Source of the DNA: Marinobacter sp. F4206
Lineage (GTDB): Bacteria > Pseudomonadota > Gammaproteobacteria > Pseudomonadales > Oleiphilaceae
NCBI RefSeq assembly: GCF_019392195.1
Contig: NZ_JAHXKI010000002.1
Location: forward strand, 682,001 to 746,000
Direction of reading: 5' to 3'
DNA length: 64,000 bases
Shown: positions 24,863-33,919 of the stretch, piece by piece
Layout of the letters: each line of letters opens with the position of its first letter
How positions within the stretch are numbered: position 1 is the stretch's first letter
Notes under the pieces: model-generated
Told to the model about the DNA's origin: nothing
What the model saw: the letters and a program-made list of their open reading frames with translations, nothing else
Databases searched by the model: none
Made by a program: the position numbers and the translations under genes

Positions 24863-24931
24863 AGGACTGTCAACCGGTTGAATGGCTATACACACATTAT
24901 AGCTGTCAATCGGGCCCGTCACGGACGAGCC

Positions 24932-25372
24932 TCACTGCCCCACGACGGTCACCGCCCCATGGACATGCCTGACAATCTTCTCGCTGACACTACCAAGGGT
25001 AAGACTGCGCACCAGGGAGTGACCGCGCCGCCCCAGCACCAGGTGAGTACCCGGGTGAGCGTTCATGTATTCGATGATTTCGTGGGCCGGGTCGCCGCTG
25101 AGAAGAATCTCCTCTGTCGCATCGGTCCGTCCACCAATTGCATCTTTCGCAGCATCGAACACTTTCCGACTGTGCTGCTGCTTGCCAGCTTCAATCTCAT
25201 TGTGTTCCACACCGGAAATGACCAGCACCGATTCCTTCGACGCGGGATATACCGTTAACAGTCTGAGCGGGTGCCCGGTGGCCTCAGCCAGTTCCGCGCC
25301 CATTTTTGCCGCACTCAGTGACTGAACCGAACCATCACATGCAACCACAATACTCGGAGAACCCTTGTCCAT
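24932..25372 (-). CDS. Universal stress protein (UspA family)
   Basis: A 146-aa protein from ATG 25372 (AGAGGTG ribosome site). It has the Usp fold: IVVACDGSVQSLSAAKMGAELAE at the start, and the ATP-binding G-2x-G-9x-G-[ST] motif near the end (VLGRRGHSLVRSLTLGSVSEKIVRH). Usp proteins of this ATP-binding class support survival under stress; in pseudomonads several are induced by Anr when oxygen is low. The promoter here fits that well (see the site at 25407-25447). The cNMP-domain gene follows in the same direction. A truncated duplicate of this gene with the same promoter lies at 36.2-36.4 kb. Confidence 0.92.
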   Translation of the reverse strand: MDKGSPSIVVACDGSVQSLSAAKMGAELAEATGHPLRLLTVYPASKESVLVISGVEHNEIEAGKQQHSRKVFDAAKDAIGGRTDATEEILLSGDPAHEIIEYMNAHPGTHLVLGRRGHSLVRSLTLGSVSEKIVRHVHGAVTVVGQ

Positions 25373-25406
25373 GGTGACACCTCTTTTGAATGACGTGTGT
25401 TCTCCG

Positions 25407-25447
25407 ATTATCACCGCTTGAGGATCGGCTTGATTGATTCAGGTCAA
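25407..25447 (-). promoter_or_regulatory. FNR/Anr-type promoter of the universal stress gene
   Basis: Read on the minus strand: TTGAC-CTGA-ATCAA at 25447-25434 (FNR/Anr consensus TTGAT-N4-ATCAA, one mismatch), 21 bases, then GATAAT at 25412-25407 as -10. The box centre falls about 41 bases before the expected start of transcription near 25400, the class II activator position. The same architecture recurs before the truncated copy at 36.4 kb. Confidence 0.7.
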
Positions 25448-25538
25448 CACTGGGCGATTGTATAAAAATCAAACAACCATCTGATCTGTAGGCACAGCTT
25501 CATGCCCGTCAGAGCGAGGCATGTGAGCCAGCGATCCC

Positions 25539-25994
25539 CTAAAAAATGAGCGTTAACCCACCCGTAATAACCGCAAACAGGATAGACAACCCGATCAGGG
25601 TCATCCAGGGGAACGGTTGCCTTGGCGGCACTACCGCGAGCTGTTCTTCAAGGTAGTGTTTGAGCAAACGGGTATTGCGGGTATTGGCTTTGTAGACGGC
25701 ATCGAAGGCATCGCCCACCACCGGCAACAGACCACCCAGAAAGTCGATGCCCATATTGCGCACCATACGCAGTTTGAGCGCCGTGCCGGCGCCCGCGCGA
25801 TGGGCTTCGACGAGCACGTAGCTTGCCAACACCAGGCCGACGAGGTCGCCAATCCCGGGTAACAGACCGATGACCGCCTCCACACCAATCGTTACGCGGG
25901 TAAATGGAATCGGGATGCTGCTGTCGGTAAACCGGCTGAACTTTTCCAGCCGTTCGAGTATCGCCCGCTGCCGGGCTTCCGTGGGCTTTGCCAT
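25539..25994 (-). CDS. DUF4112 membrane protein
   Basis: A 151-aa protein from ATG 25994, which has GGAG upstream. The family hallmark is VTIGVEAVIGLLPGIGDLVGLVLASYVLVEAHRAGAG, followed by RMVRNMGIDFLGGLLPVVGDAFDAVYKANTRN; both repeat a G-LP-x-GD motif within membrane-associated helices. A C-terminal membrane helix (MTLIGLSILFAVITGGLTLIF) closes the protein. DUF4112 proteins are of unknown function. The gene lies 74 bases after the MFS gene on the same strand and may be its operon partner. Confidence 0.88.
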   Translation of the reverse strand: MAKPTEARQRAILERLEKFSRFTDSSIPIPFTRVTIGVEAVIGLLPGIGDLVGLVLASYVLVEAHRAGAGTALKLRMVRNMGIDFLGGLLPVVGDAFDAVYKANTRNTRLLKHYLEEQLAVVPPRQPFPWMTLIGLSILFAVITGGLTLIF

Positions 25995-26068
25995 CTTATC
26001 TCCAGAAACGGGTTTTCGAAGTCTTGCGCCGCCGCCCTGTTGTCCAGGGGGACCTTCCCGAATTCGCA

Positions 26069-27370
26069 TCAGCCAGTTTTCCGGGCCTCCGTCGGAGGAA
26101 CCTTCAGCATCAGCACAAAGCCAATCAGCAGGAACACCAGAATGGTACTCATGCCCCAGCGCTGGCTATCGGTTATCGCCGTCACCCAGCCCACCAGCAA
26201 CGGGCCGGCAAAGGCGGTAGCCTTGCCGGAAAAGGCGAACAGGCCGAACATCTGTGTCTGGAGGTGAGGTGGCGCGACCCGGGCCAGGTGTGACCGGCTC
26301 GCCGATTGCAGAGGCCCCACGAAAATACCGAGGATCATACCCCACACCCAGAACGCAGTGGCGCCATCCACTACCAGGATAGCGAGTGCGCTACTGCCCA
26401 GGCCAATCAGCGCCAGAAGGATAGTGTTGCGCCCGCCAAGGGCGTCATCAATCCAGGCGAACCCCAGTGCCCCAAGGCCCGCCGTCACGTTCAGGGTAAT
26501 GGCAAATTGCAGGACCTCGGTGGGGCTCATATTGAAGGTCCCGGCCGCGTATACGCCCCCGAATGTGAAGATAGTAGCAAGGCCGTCGGTGTACAGCATG
26601 CGAGCGATCAGGAAGCGCACAATGTCTTTGTACTGGCGAACGTGGGCGATGGACTCTTTCAGTTGCGCAAATCCTGCGCGGGTAGCCTCGCCCAGCCCCA
26701 GCCCTGTCGAGGGCCGGTCCGGGGTGAAGATAAAGGCCGGAAGGGCGAAGATCAGGTACCAGACAGCCACGAGAACAAAGGTGGCGCGCACGTGTTCAGC
26801 CTGATCCCGGTCCAGGTTGAAGAGATTGGCGTCGGCCTCGATGAACCCGTACAGGGCAATCACCAGACTGGTGACGCCGCCCACGTACCCCAGACCCCAG
26901 GCCCAGCCCGACCAGCGGCCCGTGCGTTCCTGACTGGCCATATCCGGCAGCATGGAGTTGTAAAAAATGAAGGCAAATTCGGCGCCCAGGGTACCGAGGC
27001 CCACCCAGAGTGCGGCGCTCCAGAACTGGTCCTGATCCGGCGTGATGGTCCACAGCATGGCTGATGAAATGACGCACAGGAGGGTAAAGCTGATCAGCCA
27101 GGGCTTGCGACGCCCGGACTGGTCCGCAACAGCCCCGAGCATCGGTGCAAGGATCGCGATAAAGACCCCGGCGACGCCCACAATATTGCCCCAGGCGTTA
27201 GTGCCGGCGACCTCATCCTGCACCACTGACACACTGAAGTACTGGGCGAAGACGAACGTCAGAATGATGGTAAAAAAGGCGCTGTTGGCCCAGTCATACA
27301 GCGCCCAGGACCAGAGCGCCCGCTTGTCTTCCTCCGCACCCGACGGCTGGACTTCAGTGGGCTGTTCCAT
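26069..27370 (-). CDS. MFS transporter, UMF1 (Atg22-like) family
   Basis: A 433-aa carrier with about 12 helices, from ATG 27370 behind a GGAGGAG. The start LWSWALYDWANSAFFTIILTFVFAQYF and the following GNIVGVAGVFIAILAPMLGAVADQSGRRKPWL (MFS loop 2-3 signature D-x-G-RR) are typical of the bacterial UMF1 family. These are proposed efflux carriers for amino acids or small metabolites, by analogy with yeast vacuolar Atg22; the substrate is not known. There is a second signature-like G-R-N after helix 8. The DUF4112 gene follows. Confidence 0.88.
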   Translation of the reverse strand: MEQPTEVQPSGAEEDKRALWSWALYDWANSAFFTIILTFVFAQYFSVSVVQDEVAGTNAWGNIVGVAGVFIAILAPMLGAVADQSGRRKPWLISFTLLCVISSAMLWTITPDQDQFWSAALWVGLGTLGAEFAFIFYNSMLPDMASQERTGRWSGWAWGLGYVGGVTSLVIALYGFIEADANLFNLDRDQAEHVRATFVLVAVWYLIFALPAFIFTPDRPSTGLGLGEATRAGFAQLKESIAHVRQYKDIVRFLIARMLYTDGLATIFTFGGVYAAGTFNMSPTEVLQFAITLNVTAGLGALGFAWIDDALGGRNTILLALIGLGSSALAILVVDGATAFWVWGMILGIFVGPLQSASRSHLARVAPPHLQTQMFGLFAFSGKATAFAGPLLVGWVTAITDSQRWGMSTILVFLLIGFVLMLKVPPTEARKTG

Positions 27371-27701
27371 TGCTCCTCCACAACCAGTTGACAAAAGTAG
27401 GGCTTGCCAGATTAGTAGCTAACCATTGAATAGGCTCTAAAAATGCCACGAAAGCTCGCTCTTCCGGGCAGTAGCGTCCAGGTCTGCATTGTTCTCCGCG
27501 ATGGCCAGGATAGCCAGCTGGTCGCGGTTATGGAGCGCCAGGCCTTTGATCATATGCGGCTCTCTTTGAGAAATGACATGAGCTTGAGAATTAGCCTATC
27601 ACGCAGGCAGGAAAGCCGCAGGATGTTACCTCATCCCGACAAACCTCACAGAAACTCACTACACTTACAGAACAGTCCACAGTCATCAACGGATCAGGAC
27701 A
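27371..27701. other. Intergenic region with possible transposase relic
   Basis: About 330 bases between the divergent MFS and GGDEF-EAL genes. It should contain both promoters. A reading beginning at ATG 27443 gives MPRKLALPGSSVQVCIVLRD and about 20 further residues. This is faintly like the beginning of REP-associated (Y1) transposases (MPRK-x-LPG-x-V-V-x-R-G-x-x-Q) before the likeness stops. No intact gene is supported. Confidence 0.4.
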
Positions 27702-29516
27702 TTGCCAGGCGTGCGATTCCCCCTCAGAAAATCCGCTCGGTCCGGCCGCCAAGGGAAACAGTCTCTCGGCCGGCGCCGGGATGCGCTGATAGAGCGACAA
27801 CGGGCGCAGCTCGTAGCAACCGAAGAAAATCTCTCTACCCTCCGGAAGCAGTACCAGGCGCTCTTCGAACGCACCGCGGATGCGATGATGATCCTGGAAA
27901 ATGGGGCGTTTACCGACGGCAACCCCGCCTGCCTGGAGCTCTTTGGTTGTCATGACAAGCAGGAATTTCTGGGCGTACATCCCTCCGAGCTGTCGCCGCC
28001 GTTCCAGGCAGACGGGCAACCGTCGAAAGACAGGGCGGATGAAATGATTCGCTGCGCCTTCCAGAAGGGCAGCCACCGCTTTGAATGGCTGCATCAGACC
28101 CGGCAGGGCGATGTGTTTCCGGCCGAGGTCCTGCTGACCGTTGTTGGTGAGGGAGAGTCTCCCGCCATCTGCGCCATCGTCAGGGACATCACCGAACGCA
28201 AGCAAGCCGAGGAAGAGATTCGCTTCCACGCCTATTACGACAGTTTGACCAACCTACCCAATCGCCGCCTGATGACGGACCGAATTGATCAGTCTCTGGC
28301 CAGCAGTCGACGCCATGGCTATTACAACGCCTTGCTGTTTGTCGACCTGGACCGATTCAAACAAATCAACGACTCCCTTGGGCATTCGCTGGGAGATCAA
28401 CTCTTGATCCAGATCGCCGAAGTCCTTCGCGGGCAGGTTCGCGAGGAGGACACGGTGGCCCGCTTTGGTGGCGACGAGTTCGTGATCCTGCTCAAGCACC
28501 TGGGTTCGGACAGGGAAGCCGCCAGCCTGACGGCTGAGCGGATGGGCGAGAGCATACAGAAGAGCATTTCACGTGCCTACGACATAGAACACCAAAGCGT
28601 TTTCGCCACCTCGAGTATCGGCATCTACCTGTTTCCGGACAAAGAAGAGAGCCTCGACGACATCATCAAACAGGCCGACACCGCCATGTATAGCGCCAAG
28701 GACACCGGGCGCAACCGGATCGCGTTCTTCCAGACCAAAATGCAGGAAGCAGTAGTCAAGCGCCTGAACCTGGAAAAGGATCTGCGAGAGGCCGTTAAAA
28801 ACCACGCGCTGGAGGTATACTTCCAGCCCCAACTCAGCTCGGAGCGGAAGATCATCGGCGTTGAGGCGCTCGCGCGCTGGCAGCACCCAGAACACGGCTT
28901 TATTCCTCCCGACGAATTTATTGCCATTGCCGAAGACAGCGGTATCATTTATGACCTGGATGCACATATCCTGAGCCGCAGCATTGAACAGGTAATGGAC
29001 CTGCCGGAACCTCCATCGCGGCTATCTGTGAATATCAGTCCGTACCAGTTTCGGCATCCCAGTTTCATGTCCACCGTTGCCGATCTGATCAAACGCTACA
29101 GCATCCCGCGCCGTTTTTTGATACTGGAGATCACCGAAGGCGTGGTCATCAATGATTTCGAGGACACGGTAGAGCGACTGAAACACTTGCGCGCACTGGG
29201 CATCGGGGTGTCACTGGATGACTTCGGAACCGGCTACTCATCGCTCAGCTACCTCAAGCGCCTCCCTATTGATGAAATCAAGATCGACCGGTCCTTCATA
29301 ATGGATGTGGAAAACGCCCCAAACGATGCCCTTCTCGTCAAAACCATCATCAACATCGCGCACCAATTTAACCTGACAACGGTGGCAGAGGGCGTGGAAA
29401 ACGAGGTTCAGGAGGCTTTTCTGAATCAGCATAGGTGCATGTTGTACCAGGGTTTTTTGTACAGCCGACCGGTTCCGTTGGAAGAGCTGCTCCCCCGATT
29501 ACAAGCCGCGAAGTAA
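27702..29516 (+). CDS. PAS-GGDEF-EAL cyclic-di-GMP signalling protein
   Basis: A protein of up to 604 aa with no membrane segment. A short basic and coiled-coil N-terminus (about 20-50) precedes a PAS domain (YQALFERTADAMMILENGAFTDGN, ending DITERKQAEEE near 168). The GGDEF domain keeps RFGGDEFV at about 253-260 (diguanylate cyclase active). The EAL domain keeps VEALARWQHP at about 385, DDFGTGYSSL and VAEGVE (phosphodiesterase active). It is therefore potentially bifunctional. No ATG suits the start: TTG at 27702 or GTG at 27711 are the choices, the latter 11 bases after AGGA. The PAS ligand is unknown. It is monocistronic. Confidence 0.93.
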   Translation: MPGVRFPLRKSARSGRQGKQSLGRRRDALIERQRAQLVATEENLSTLRKQYQALFERTADAMMILENGAFTDGNPACLELFGCHDKQEFLGVHPSELSPPFQADGQPSKDRADEMIRCAFQKGSHRFEWLHQTRQGDVFPAEVLLTVVGEGESPAICAIVRDITERKQAEEEIRFHAYYDSLTNLPNRRLMTDRIDQSLASSRRHGYYNALLFVDLDRFKQINDSLGHSLGDQLLIQIAEVLRGQVREEDTVARFGGDEFVILLKHLGSDREAASLTAERMGESIQKSISRAYDIEHQSVFATSSIGIYLFPDKEESLDDIIKQADTAMYSAKDTGRNRIAFFQTKMQEAVVKRLNLEKDLREAVKNHALEVYFQPQLSSERKIIGVEALARWQHPEHGFIPPDEFIAIAEDSGIIYDLDAHILSRSIEQVMDLPEPPSRLSVNISPYQFRHPSFMSTVADLIKRYSIPRRFLILEITEGVVINDFEDTVERLKHLRALGIGVSLDDFGTGYSSLSYLKRLPIDEIKIDRSFIMDVENAPNDALLVKTIINIAHQFNLTTVAEGVENEVQEAFLNQHRCMLYQGFLYSRPVPLEELLPRLQAAK

Positions 29517-29648
29517 AGGGGCACAGGTAATCAAAGATCGACTGTAGCCATTAATCGAAAAAAGCAGAGCATAAACCCCAAAAAACCCGATTCTCTAAGC
29601 CTCGGCAAACCGTAAAAATGTGGAAGACAAGAACGGGAGGCAAGGCAC

Positions 29649-30026
29649 ATGAAAGTCACCAACACGTATCTGATCTGCTATGGAAAAGAACCGACAGCTC
29701 TCAAACTTATGCCTGACTTTCGTGTGGTTCTGTGCGAATACCTGGTCGGTGCGCAGGGCGTTTACCTCTGGATAGAGCAGTCCTTAGTGACTTCCCGGGA
29801 GGCCGTAAACAGAAGTTTCATTATCGCTCGCCCCGGCAAATCGGTGCCCGAGAGTTACCAGTACGTCGACTCAGCCATCGACCCATTCGGATCGCGTGCT
29901 CATCACGTATTCCAGCTTCCCGCACAAGCGGCAGACCCGCACTCATTATCCAAAGGAAAATGGCGGGTTTTCCCAATGGCACAGAGCCCCCGGCTGCCGG
30001 AATACCATCGCCCCGTCGCCCCATAG
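29649..30026 (+). CDS. Small hypothetical protein, DUF7352-like
   Basis: A 125-aa soluble protein with a strong GGGAGG eight bases before its ATG. The order of elements (LMPDFRVVLCEYLVGAQGVYLWIEQSL, then RSFIIARPGKSVPESYQYVDS, then RAHHVFQLP) resembles the small beta-rich DUF7352 proteins, where a LWALV-type strand is followed by a GTG-x-IP turn and a final W-HVFE. The likeness is weak, so the family name is tentative. The last 30 residues are Pro-rich. Transcribed rightward alone, converging on the MDR reductase gene 19 bases away. Confidence 0.6.
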   Translation: MKVTNTYLICYGKEPTALKLMPDFRVVLCEYLVGAQGVYLWIEQSLVTSREAVNRSFIIARPGKSVPESYQYVDSAIDPFGSRAHHVFQLPAQAADPHSLSKGKWRVFPMAQSPRLPEYHRPVAP

Positions 30027-30045
30027 GGCAACGGGAACACAGGCC

Positions 30046-31041
30046 TCAGAGCTTCACCATCAGCTTGCCTTTGTTCTCACCGGTCAGGAACAGAGACAAC
30101 CCACTCATGGCCGACTCCAGCCCTTCCAGAACGTGTGTCCGGTATTTGATTTGTCCGTTCTGAACGTAAGGCGTCAGCTTGGCATGCAGCTCTTTCGTCT
30201 TGTCCCTGTGATCGGGCATGGTGAAGCCCTGAATGGACAGGCGTTTCTTGATGATGCGCATCCAGTTCGGGCCAGGGCGCGGGTTGGCTGAGGTGTAGTC
30301 GGCAATCATGCCACACACCACGATACGGCCATGGGCATTCATCCGTTCGAACACATAGTCCTGGATGGGGCCACCGGTGTTCTCGAAATAGACGTCGATA
30401 CCATCCGGCGCCAATTCGTCCAGTTTCGCGCCAAGATCGTCTGTCTTGTAATTTACGGCACCGTCGAAACCGAGTTCATTGACGATCCAGTCCGCCTTCT
30501 CATCGCTTCCGACTACACCGATCACCCGCAGGCCGTCGGCCTTGGCCAATTGACCCACGATCGAGCCGACAGAGCCGGCGGCTCCAGACACCACCAGGGT
30601 CTCGCCCTTCTTGGGGTGACCATAGCCATACAGGCCCTGGGTAGCCGTCAATCCCGGAAGTGCAAAAACCGACAGCGCCATTTCCGGGGGCAGGCTCTTA
30701 TCCACCTTGTTCACGCCCGAGCCATCGGTCAGGGCCATCTCCTGCCAGCCAAACATCCCGATGACCTGATCGCCCACGGCAAAGTCCGGATGCTTGGAGG
30801 CAACGACCTCACCAATGCCCGAGGAGCGCATGACGTCACCCAGCTCCACTCGTGGAATGTAGCTGTCGGTGTCCTCACTCATCCAGCCCATCATCGCCGG
30901 GTCGAGAGACATATAAGTCTGGCGGACCAGCACTTCGCCGTCGGCGGGCTCCGGTACGTCTTTTTCCACCACCTCGAACAGTTCCGGACCGATCGTCCCG
31001 GCTGGCCGCTTCACTAGCTTGATCGCTTTGTAGGTGCTCAT
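30046..31041 (-). CDS. NADP-dependent MDR-family oxidoreductase (CurA/leukotriene-dehydrogenase type)
   Basis: A 331-aa zinc-free medium-chain reductase. The N-terminal GroES-like part has the YMSLDPAMMGWM motif of the CurA / prostaglandin reductase group. The Rossmann part has LVVSGAAGSVGSIVGQLAK (AxxGxxG, NADP) and the later FENTGGPIQDYVFERMNAHGRIVVCGMIADY. These enzymes reduce the double bond of alpha,beta-unsaturated ketones and aldehydes. It precedes no close partner: the next leftward gene upstream, the nitroreductase, is 134 bases away, so cotranscription is possible. Substrate not determinable. Confidence 0.92.
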   Translation of the reverse strand: MSTYKAIKLVKRPAGTIGPELFEVVEKDVPEPADGEVLVRQTYMSLDPAMMGWMSEDTDSYIPRVELGDVMRSSGIGEVVASKHPDFAVGDQVIGMFGWQEMALTDGSGVNKVDKSLPPEMALSVFALPGLTATQGLYGYGHPKKGETLVVSGAAGSVGSIVGQLAKADGLRVIGVVGSDEKADWIVNELGFDGAVNYKTDDLGAKLDELAPDGIDVYFENTGGPIQDYVFERMNAHGRIVVCGMIADYTSANPRPGPNWMRIIKKRLSIQGFTMPDHRDKTKELHAKLTPYVQNGQIKYRTHVLEGLESAMSGLSLFLTGENKGKLMVKL

Positions 31042-31175
31042 CGGTAATTGCCTCCCGTGGTGATTGATAAAACGTTAACACTTACAACCATGGGGGCTTG
31101 AGTCCTTACTTAAAGGACGCCCGGGTTCTGGCGCCGACAACCAACACCATCGACCTGCCGCCCCCCAACCTTTCG

Positions 31176-31826
31176 CTACATCCGGATGACAACATCCTCG
31201 TAATCAAAGCGGACTTTCGCCAATCCGGCACTGTGATCCCGCGCACTTCGATGTCCCAGGGCCACAATAGACGAGCTCTCGAGCCCGCGTTCAGTCAATC
31301 CCAACACCTGGTCGTACGCTTGCCGATCAAAGCCGGTCATCGGGCAACTATCAATTTGAAGAACCGCCGCGGCGGTCAGCAACGTTCCAAGCGCGATGTA
31401 GGCTTGCTGGTGCGCCCATTCTCTTTTTCCCGCCGGTGACTTGGAGGCCAGCGATTGCTTGATATGGCTGGCATAGCCCGCGATATCTTCGTAGCTCCCC
31501 CCTCTGACCTTCAAGTACTGCTCCACGTAGCGATCTACCGTTTGATCGTCGATTGCAGTATCTGCAGCGAAGACAACCAGATGGGAGCTGTCCAGCACCT
31601 TCTCTTGCCCGAAGGAATGCGGCAACAGGTCTCTACGCACCGCGTCGGATTCAACAAGGATCATCTTGTAGGGCTGTAAGCCATAGGAAGAAGCGCTTTT
31701 CCGGGCCGCGTCGATCAGCGTCTCAACGGCCTGGGTGCTCAGCTTTTCTGGCGAGAATTCACGAACCGCATAACGCCAGTCCAGGGCCGCATGGATGGAA
31801 GATAACGGTTTGGCTTGGGGTTTCAT
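31176..31826 (-). CDS. NAD(P)H-dependent nitroreductase family oxidoreductase
   Basis: A 216-aa flavoprotein of the NfsB-like group. It begins LDWRYAVREFSPEKLSTQAVETLIDAARKSASSYGLQPYKMILVES, with the RxxxR-F and S-x-x-x-QP motifs that contact FMN. Later it has HQQAYIALGTLLTAAAVLQIDSCPMTGFD and EDVVIRM at the very end. It should reduce nitro-compounds or quinones with NAD(P)H. The gene is followed by the MDR reductase on the same strand; both deal with electrophilic substrates, so a common regulation is plausible. Confidence 0.92.
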   Translation of the reverse strand: MKPQAKPLSSIHAALDWRYAVREFSPEKLSTQAVETLIDAARKSASSYGLQPYKMILVESDAVRRDLLPHSFGQEKVLDSSHLVVFAADTAIDDQTVDRYVEQYLKVRGGSYEDIAGYASHIKQSLASKSPAGKREWAHQQAYIALGTLLTAAAVLQIDSCPMTGFDRQAYDQVLGLTERGLESSSIVALGHRSARDHSAGLAKVRFDYEDVVIRM

Positions 31827-31961
31827 AACAGTGCCTCCTTCAGGTTGAAGTCGCCACTTTATGAAACCTTCAGAGATGCTTAAACGGATAAAATGGAACT
31901 ATATAGTTTCCTTTCTGAAAAAAATAACCCCTCGAAATTGGTCCCCTTTGAGCAGGCCGAC

Positions 31962-32858
31962 CTACTCCCAATACGGCCTGTCGCCGAGATGTCGGTCAAG
32001 GTGTTCCAGCAACAGCCGCACTTTCGTCGGCTGCTTTCGGCCCGGGGGGAAAAGCGCGAAGACGGTGTAGGGCTGGGGCGGGAAGGCTTCGAGCAGGGGG
32101 ATCAACGCGCCGTTCTCGATATCGTCCTGCACCAGAAAGCGCGGCAACAACCCCACCCCCATGCCTCTTAGCAAGCTCTGGCGGATCGCGAGGCTGCTGT
32201 CGGTCCGGAAATTACCGTTCACGGTGACTTCCTCTCCCCCCAGTTCCCAGACTCGGGGCCGGTCGTGAAAGGTAAAGGCCAGGCAGTTATGCCGCTCAAG
32301 GTCGGCAGGTGAGCGAATCGCTGGCGCACTTTCCAGATAGCGGGGCGAGGCACAGACGATGTTCCTGGATTTCCTGAGCGGCTTGGCAAGCAGACTCGAA
32401 TCGGAAAGCGAACTGCGTACCCGGATCGCAATGTCTACGCCCTGCTCGACCAGATCGACCATGCGATCACTGAGTTGCAGGTCGACCTCAATCTCCGGGT
32501 ATCGATTCAGGAAGCTGTCGATGGCCTCCGTGATGTGGGTCAGGCCAAAGGACATCGGCACGTTGATTCGGATCGAGCCCTTTGGCTCCGCCTGAAAGCC
32601 CCGGGCCTCCAGTTCGGCGTCCTCGAGATCATCCAGTAGGGCCTGGGTCCGCCTCAGAAAAGCGAGGCCGGCATCCGTGAGATTCATGCGACGGGTTGTG
32701 CGGTTGATCAGGCGGGTATCGAGATCCTGCTCCAGAAAAGCGATGTGCTTGCTGACGGTCGAGGCGGTAATGTCCAGATCATCCGCCGCTTTCGTGAAAC
32801 TGCCCAGTTCCGCGACGCGCCGAAAGATCTTCATGGCAACGAGCTTGTCGGTGGCCAC
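31962..32858 (-). CDS. LysR-family transcriptional regulator
   Basis: A 298-aa LysR regulator. The start used is GTG 32858 (AGGGG five bases upstream), giving VATDKLVAMKIFRRVAELGSFTKAADDLDITASTVSKHIAFLEQ, the standard N-terminus of the CrgA/DmlR subgroup. The rest keeps LINRTTRRMNLTDAG and the effector domain GSIRINVPMSFGLTHITEAIDSFL. Earlier in-frame codons would run into the divergent promoter. It faces the EamA exporter across 123 bases carrying palindromes, so it most likely controls that gene. Confidence 0.9.
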   Translation of the reverse strand: MATDKLVAMKIFRRVAELGSFTKAADDLDITASTVSKHIAFLEQDLDTRLINRTTRRMNLTDAGLAFLRRTQALLDDLEDAELEARGFQAEPKGSIRINVPMSFGLTHITEAIDSFLNRYPEIEVDLQLSDRMVDLVEQGVDIAIRVRSSLSDSSLLAKPLRKSRNIVCASPRYLESAPAIRSPADLERHNCLAFTFHDRPRVWELGGEEVTVNGNFRTDSSLAIRQSLLRGMGVGLLPRFLVQDDIENGALIPLLEAFPPQPYTVFALFPPGRKQPTKVRLLLEHLDRHLGDRPYWE

Positions 32859-32876
32859 ACTCACCCCTGATATTTT

Positions 32877-32899
32877 CCAATTTGGAACAAGTATTGTTC
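32877..32899. promoter_or_regulatory. Adjacent palindromes between LysR and EamA genes
   Basis: Two touching dyads: CCAA-T-TTGG (32877-32885) and GAACAA-GTA-TTGTTC (32885-32899). They lie in the divergent intergenic region near the regulator start, the usual place of LysR recognition sites. Confidence 0.5.
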
Positions 32900-32981
32900 G
32901 AGTAGCTCCAATTATCAATCCAATGAACTCCGGCACACTGAGGCTTCCCACGTTCACCGTTTCACGTTGGAGAAGCCGACG

Positions 32982-33890
32982 ATGTTCGCCTCGATACAGC
33001 AGCGCCTAGCCTTACCACCCAAGGCCATTATCTGGGGACTCCTGACGGCCAATGGATTTCTGATTGCCCTGATGCTGGCCCTGGCGAAAACAGCCACGGC
33101 CTATGGTGTGCCCGCCATCACCTATGCGTTCTGGCAGACGCTCATCGCCGGTTCGGTTCTTCTGTTGTGTTCGGCGAATATCAGGCGGGTCCTCGACAAG
33201 CGCCTGACCACCTACTTTGTTATCAGCGGGTTAACGGGCATCGCGATTCCCAACGCAATCGCCTTCTTCCTGGTCACGAAACTGGGCGCAGGCTTCACCG
33301 GAATCATGTACGCGCTGCCACCCATTTTCACGTTCCTGATTGCCACCACAATGGGCCTGGAAAAACGAAGCTGGACGAAGCTTGCGGGCCTGTCGGTCGC
33401 AGTTTCGGCCTGCGCCTGGATTGTCCTGCAACGCCACTCGGAAATGAGCCAGTCGAACGGGCTGTGGTTCGCCCTCGGTTTGGTCATCCCGGCCGCGCTG
33501 TCGATTGGCAATGTTTACCGATCGGTTGCATGGCCAGGTCAAACCAGGCCGATGACACTGGCTGCTGGCACCCTGCTCGCCTCGGCCGCCGCGCTTGGGG
33601 TACTCGCCGGACTATCCGGAACACCGCTGATTGCACCGGAGTTCGGGCTCAGGTTCGTGCCCCTCATCTTCCTGCAAGGCCTCCTCACGGCATTGACCTA
33701 CTACTGCGGGTTCGAGCTCCAGAAGCGTTCCAGTCCGGTTTTCTACAGTCAGCTCGGTGCCGTGGCTGCCGTGTTTGGTTTAATCATCGGGGTGGCGTGG
33801 TTTCACGAGCAATACTCGCTAACCATCTGGCTGGGAGCATTGACGGTAATAGTCGGCTTACGACTGAGCAACCGGGCACCGCAGAAATAA
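32982..33890 (+). CDS. EamA-family (DMT superfamily) transporter
   Basis: A 302-aa protein with ten predicted helices, formed by two EamA units (about residues 15-145 and 160-295). First unit: GLLTANGFLIALMLALAKTA...PAITYAFWQTLIAGSVLLL and the family's AIPNAIAFFLVTKLGAGFTGIMYALPPIFTFLIATTMGLE. Second unit: LTYYCGFELQKRSSPVFYSQLGAVAAVFGLIIGVAWFHE. DMT carriers of this kind export amino acids or metabolites. ATG 32982 has GGAGAAG upstream. It is divergent from a LysR gene that probably controls it. Confidence 0.9.
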   Translation: MFASIQQRLALPPKAIIWGLLTANGFLIALMLALAKTATAYGVPAITYAFWQTLIAGSVLLLCSANIRRVLDKRLTTYFVISGLTGIAIPNAIAFFLVTKLGAGFTGIMYALPPIFTFLIATTMGLEKRSWTKLAGLSVAVSACAWIVLQRHSEMSQSNGLWFALGLVIPAALSIGNVYRSVAWPGQTRPMTLAAGTLLASAAALGVLAGLSGTPLIAPEFGLRFVPLIFLQGLLTALTYYCGFELQKRSSPVFYSQLGAVAAVFGLIIGVAWFHEQYSLTIWLGALTVIVGLRLSNRAPQK

Positions 33891-33919
33891 ACCTTGAGCG
33901 AATAGCCCCATAACAGCCC

